Notes under the pieces: generated by a model
The model's database searches: none
Told to the model about the DNA's origin: nothing
Seen by the model: the letters and a program-made list of their open reading frames with translations, nothing else
Part shown: piece by piece, positions 5,771-8,057 of the stretch
Layout: every line of letters begins with the position of its first letter
Numbering within the stretch: the stretch's first letter is position 1
Program-made: the position numbers and the translations under genes
Source of the DNA: an uncultured Clostridia bacterium
GTDB lineage: Bacteria > Bacillota > Clostridia > Lachnospirales > Lachnospiraceae
Direction: 5' to 3'
DNA length: 8,057 bases
NCBI GenBank assembly: GCA_947088195.1
Contig: CAMUFS010000129.1
Location: 1 to 8,057, forward strand

Positions 5771-7879
5771 ATGCAAAAGTATAAATATGGTTTGTTTTTT
5801 TTATTTGCCCTGATTCTTGAGCTTTCTTTATTTAATTATAAGTTTTATCTCACTCTGCCAAACAAAGAATATACACCACAATATGAGACAGGCAGTGGTC
5901 TAATGTCCTTAGGTGATGGGCGTTTTCTGGTTTTGCAGGAAGGAGATTACACCATCACCCTTCCGAAGCTTATGCAGGCGGTTCGTTCTTTTCGTCTGGA
6001 TATTGGTTATACCAATGAGAAAAGGATTGCACATAAAAGCCCTGAGAGGGAGATTGCTATTATAAAAGGCTACGAAAACAAAAAAGTCTATGTGAGCATT
6101 GAAGCACAGGATAAGGCGAATGCGCTTGGCTTTACGCTTGGCAAGAGAGATATTGTACATGAAGTACCACAGACCACCTATATGATAACGCACTTGAGTG
6201 GCTTGAGCGAGTGGATGAAATTTAATATTACGGCAAGTGCAGGAGAAACGATTATTATTTATGACATTAAAATCAACCCACAGATTCCATTTGATTTTTC
6301 TATTATGAGAGTGATTACTTTGGGAGTGATTATGTCACTGTTATGTTTGTTGCGTCCGGGTTCACGGGCGTATCGTTTTGTGTGCAGAGAAAGTGTGGCA
6401 CATGAGCTTATTATATGGGCTTGTATTTTGGCGGAAATTGTTTTGTTTTCTAAGCTTGTACTGCTAAATCCCTATTTTGTCTATCCAAAATGGCTACATC
6501 ATAACCAGTATTATGAGCTTGCGGAGGCATTTCATAATAGGCATTTTTATTTGGAAACAGAGCCGCCAGATTTTTTAAAAGAGATGGAGAATCCTTATGA
6601 TACGGATCTGAGAAAAAACATTGCATCAGAGTTGGAGGAGAGTGTGAAGTGGGATCATGCCTATTATAATGGTCGTTATTATGTTTATTTTGGTGTGGTT
6701 CCAGAGCTTTTATTTTATTATCCTTATTATGAATTTGCGGGGAGTGTGGACGAAGATGGGGAGTTTCAAGGAGGCATCCTTCCCCATGTTTCCGTTATTT
6801 TTCTATGTGCAGCGATGGAGGTGATCGCTGTGTATTTACTGCTCCGAGAGATTATCCGTCTCTGGTACAGAAAAACTCCTTTTTTGTTGTATCTGTTTCT
6901 TTCAGCGATATTTAGCATGGGGTGTGGTGTGTTGACTATATTGTTACATGCTGATTTTTATTCTGTGCCAATTATCTGTGGGCTGGATTTTTCATTATTG
7001 GGGCTTTATTTTTGGCTGTCTGCAAAGCGCACGGGTAAAGAGAGTGGGAAACTGTCAGTGCTTCGCTTGTGCATGGGATCCTTGTGCATGGCCTTGGTGG
7101 CGGGCTGCCGTCCTCAGATGGTAATCATGTCTTTTCTCTCTCTTCCTCTGTTTTGGGAGGAGATAAAAGAAAAGAGATTTCTAAAGCTTAGAACAATATT
7201 TGGTTTTATACTTCCATATTTGATTGTGGCGGCAGGATTGATGTATTATAATTATGCACGTTTTGGATCCCCCTTTGATTTTGGAGCGAATTATAATTTG
7301 ACGACAAATGATATGACAGCTAGAGGAATGGAGCTAGGAAGAACTGGTTTAGGAGTGTTTACTTATCTATTTCAGCCGGTGAATCTGGAAGCAGTTTTTC
7401 CATTTATAATACAAAATAATTTTTCTAGCACTTATCTTGGAAGGACGATATTGGAAAATACCTATGGCGGAGTATTTGCGGCGAATCTGATACTTTTGCC
7501 GCTGCTTATGCTGCCGTGGCTTAGGAAATACTATAAGGAGACTTGTTGTCGTAGAATCAGTTATTGTTGCTTTGCTTTTGCAGTAGTGGTTTTGATAGCT
7601 GACACGCAGATGGCGGGGATTTTACCTCGCTACTACAGTGATTTTACATGGATGCTTTATCTGGCTGTATGTCCGCTTCTGTTTTCTTTATATAGATATT
7701 GTATGACTTGTAAAGAGAAGCTTCCCATGCGTCTGTTTCAATACTTTTTGATGGCATCGTGTTTGGAGGGAATTGTATTCCATGTGCTGCGGATCTATGT
7801 GGGAGGCAATTATACGCTGGTGTTGGGAAATCCGGTGGAATTTTATACAATGGCGCACAGAATAGCATTTTGGAGATAA
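5771..7879 (+). CDS. polytopic membrane protein, probable GT-C-like glycosyltransferase
   Basis: A 702-residue integral membrane protein. One segment (about 7-27) is followed by an outward domain of some 150 residues (about 30-176) with beta-rich character (GDYTITLP, KKVYVSIEA). Membrane segments follow at about 177-196 and 213-233. A large loop then holds NPYDTDLR and WDHAYYNGRYYVYFG (from 294), and many further hydrophobic segments run to the C-terminus. GCRPQ (445-449) and NYARFGSPFDFG (494-505) recall membrane glycosyltransferase-like proteins of Lachnospiraceae. The layout suggests GT-C enzymes using a polyprenyl-phosphate sugar donor, but I cannot fix catalytic residues, donor or acceptor. 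A short stretch TCCRRISYCCF (591-601) has four cysteines. AAGGAGG at 5756-5762 precedes ATG 5771 by 8 nt; GTG 5768 is an alternative start. The gene stands alone, divergent from the AraC-family gene. Confidence in the gene is high and in the function moderate. Confidence 0.6.
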   Translation: MQKYKYGLFFLFALILELSLFNYKFYLTLPNKEYTPQYETGSGLMSLGDGRFLVLQEGDYTITLPKLMQAVRSFRLDIGYTNEKRIAHKSPEREIAIIKGYENKKVYVSIEAQDKANALGFTLGKRDIVHEVPQTTYMITHLSGLSEWMKFNITASAGETIIIYDIKINPQIPFDFSIMRVITLGVIMSLLCLLRPGSRAYRFVCRESVAHELIIWACILAEIVLFSKLVLLNPYFVYPKWLHHNQYYELAEAFHNRHFYLETEPPDFLKEMENPYDTDLRKNIASELEESVKWDHAYYNGRYYVYFGVVPELLFYYPYYEFAGSVDEDGEFQGGILPHVSVIFLCAAMEVIAVYLLLREIIRLWYRKTPFLLYLFLSAIFSMGCGVLTILLHADFYSVPIICGLDFSLLGLYFWLSAKRTGKESGKLSVLRLCMGSLCMALVAGCRPQMVIMSFLSLPLFWEEIKEKRFLKLRTIFGFILPYLIVAAGLMYYNYARFGSPFDFGANYNLTTNDMTARGMELGRTGLGVFTYLFQPVNLEAVFPFIIQNNFSSTYLGRTILENTYGGVFAANLILLPLLMLPWLRKYYKETCCRRISYCCFAFAVVVLIADTQMAGILPRYYSDFTWMLYLAVCPLLFSLYRYCMTCKEKLPMRLFQYFLMASCLEGIVFHVLRIYVGGNYTLVLGNPVEFYTMAHRIAFWR

Positions 7880-7985
7880 TATCTGGTTATTTGGAATTTT
7901 CCTGCAAAAGATGGATATGGCATACTTTATACAAAATATTTTTAGGTTATTTATAACTATGGGTTGGTGAATCATATTCTAGAAA

Positions 7986-8057
7986 GGTCCGCCCAGAGAA
8001 TGGCCTATGGTCCTCTGTCACCGCGCTCCCGCTTAGTTCAAAACGTAGCGGATGCTA
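7986..8057. repeat. structured dispersed repeat, 5' part (copy B, cut by window end)
   Basis: Seventy-two bases aligned without gaps to 4533-4604, differing at nine positions by eye. The identical block at 8017-8037 and the AAAACGTAGCGGATGCTA end stand out. Differences cluster in the parts that form helices in copy A (7996-8010 and 8038-8039), as expected if pairing rather than sequence is conserved. It begins 107 nt after the membrane protein stop, in the same orientation as copy A. The partner strands lie outside the window. Bases 7880-7985 hold nothing I can name. Confidence 0.8.

Overview
This 8 kb window looks like chromosomal DNA of a low-GC anaerobic Firmicute, most likely Lachnospiraceae (Clostridium cluster XIVa). 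That reading rests on the style of the Ddl and glutamate racemase proteins, the strong AGGAGG-type ribosome binding sites, the DUF1934 gene and the overall AT-rich base use. It is an inference from protein style, not a database match. No tRNA, rRNA, CRISPR array or transposase gene is visible.

Layout. (1) Bases 100-2467 (+) form a compact cell-wall operon: D-alanine--D-alanine ligase, glutamate racemase and a small DUF1934/YwiB-like protein. The two enzymes supply the D-Ala-D-Ala dipeptide and the D-Glu of peptidoglycan. (2) A convergent gene at 2451-2921 (-) encodes a small membrane-anchored protein that I do not recognise. Its 3' end overlaps the DUF1934 gene by 17 bp, and one bidirectional terminator sits inside both coding ends. 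(3) Divergent from it is a cardiolipin synthase (3030-4514, +), with two HKD motifs. (4) Bases 4533-4687 hold a structured non-coding repeat with no coding explanation. (5) An AraC-family regulator (4844-5584, -) is transcribed divergently from (6) a 702-residue polytopic membrane protein (5771-7879, +) with a GT-C glycosyltransferase-like layout. (7) A second copy of the structured repeat begins at 7986 and runs off the window end.

The most interesting item is the repeat. Two same-orientation copies lie 3' of two unrelated genes and match at about 63 of 72 aligned bases without gaps. The complete copy folds into a 24-position outer helix enclosing a perfect 10-bp inner helix. All three mismatches in the outer helix are A-C on the + strand and therefore become G-U wobbles on the - strand, which suggests selection on a minus-strand RNA. 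A run of six T immediately after the element on the + strand means it could also terminate the cls transcript. I cannot assign it to a known RNA or mobile-element family.

Functional theme: nearly everything concerns the cell envelope (peptidoglycan precursors, cardiolipin, a probable lipid-linked sugar transferase), but only the first three genes look like a true operon. The others have their own promoters.
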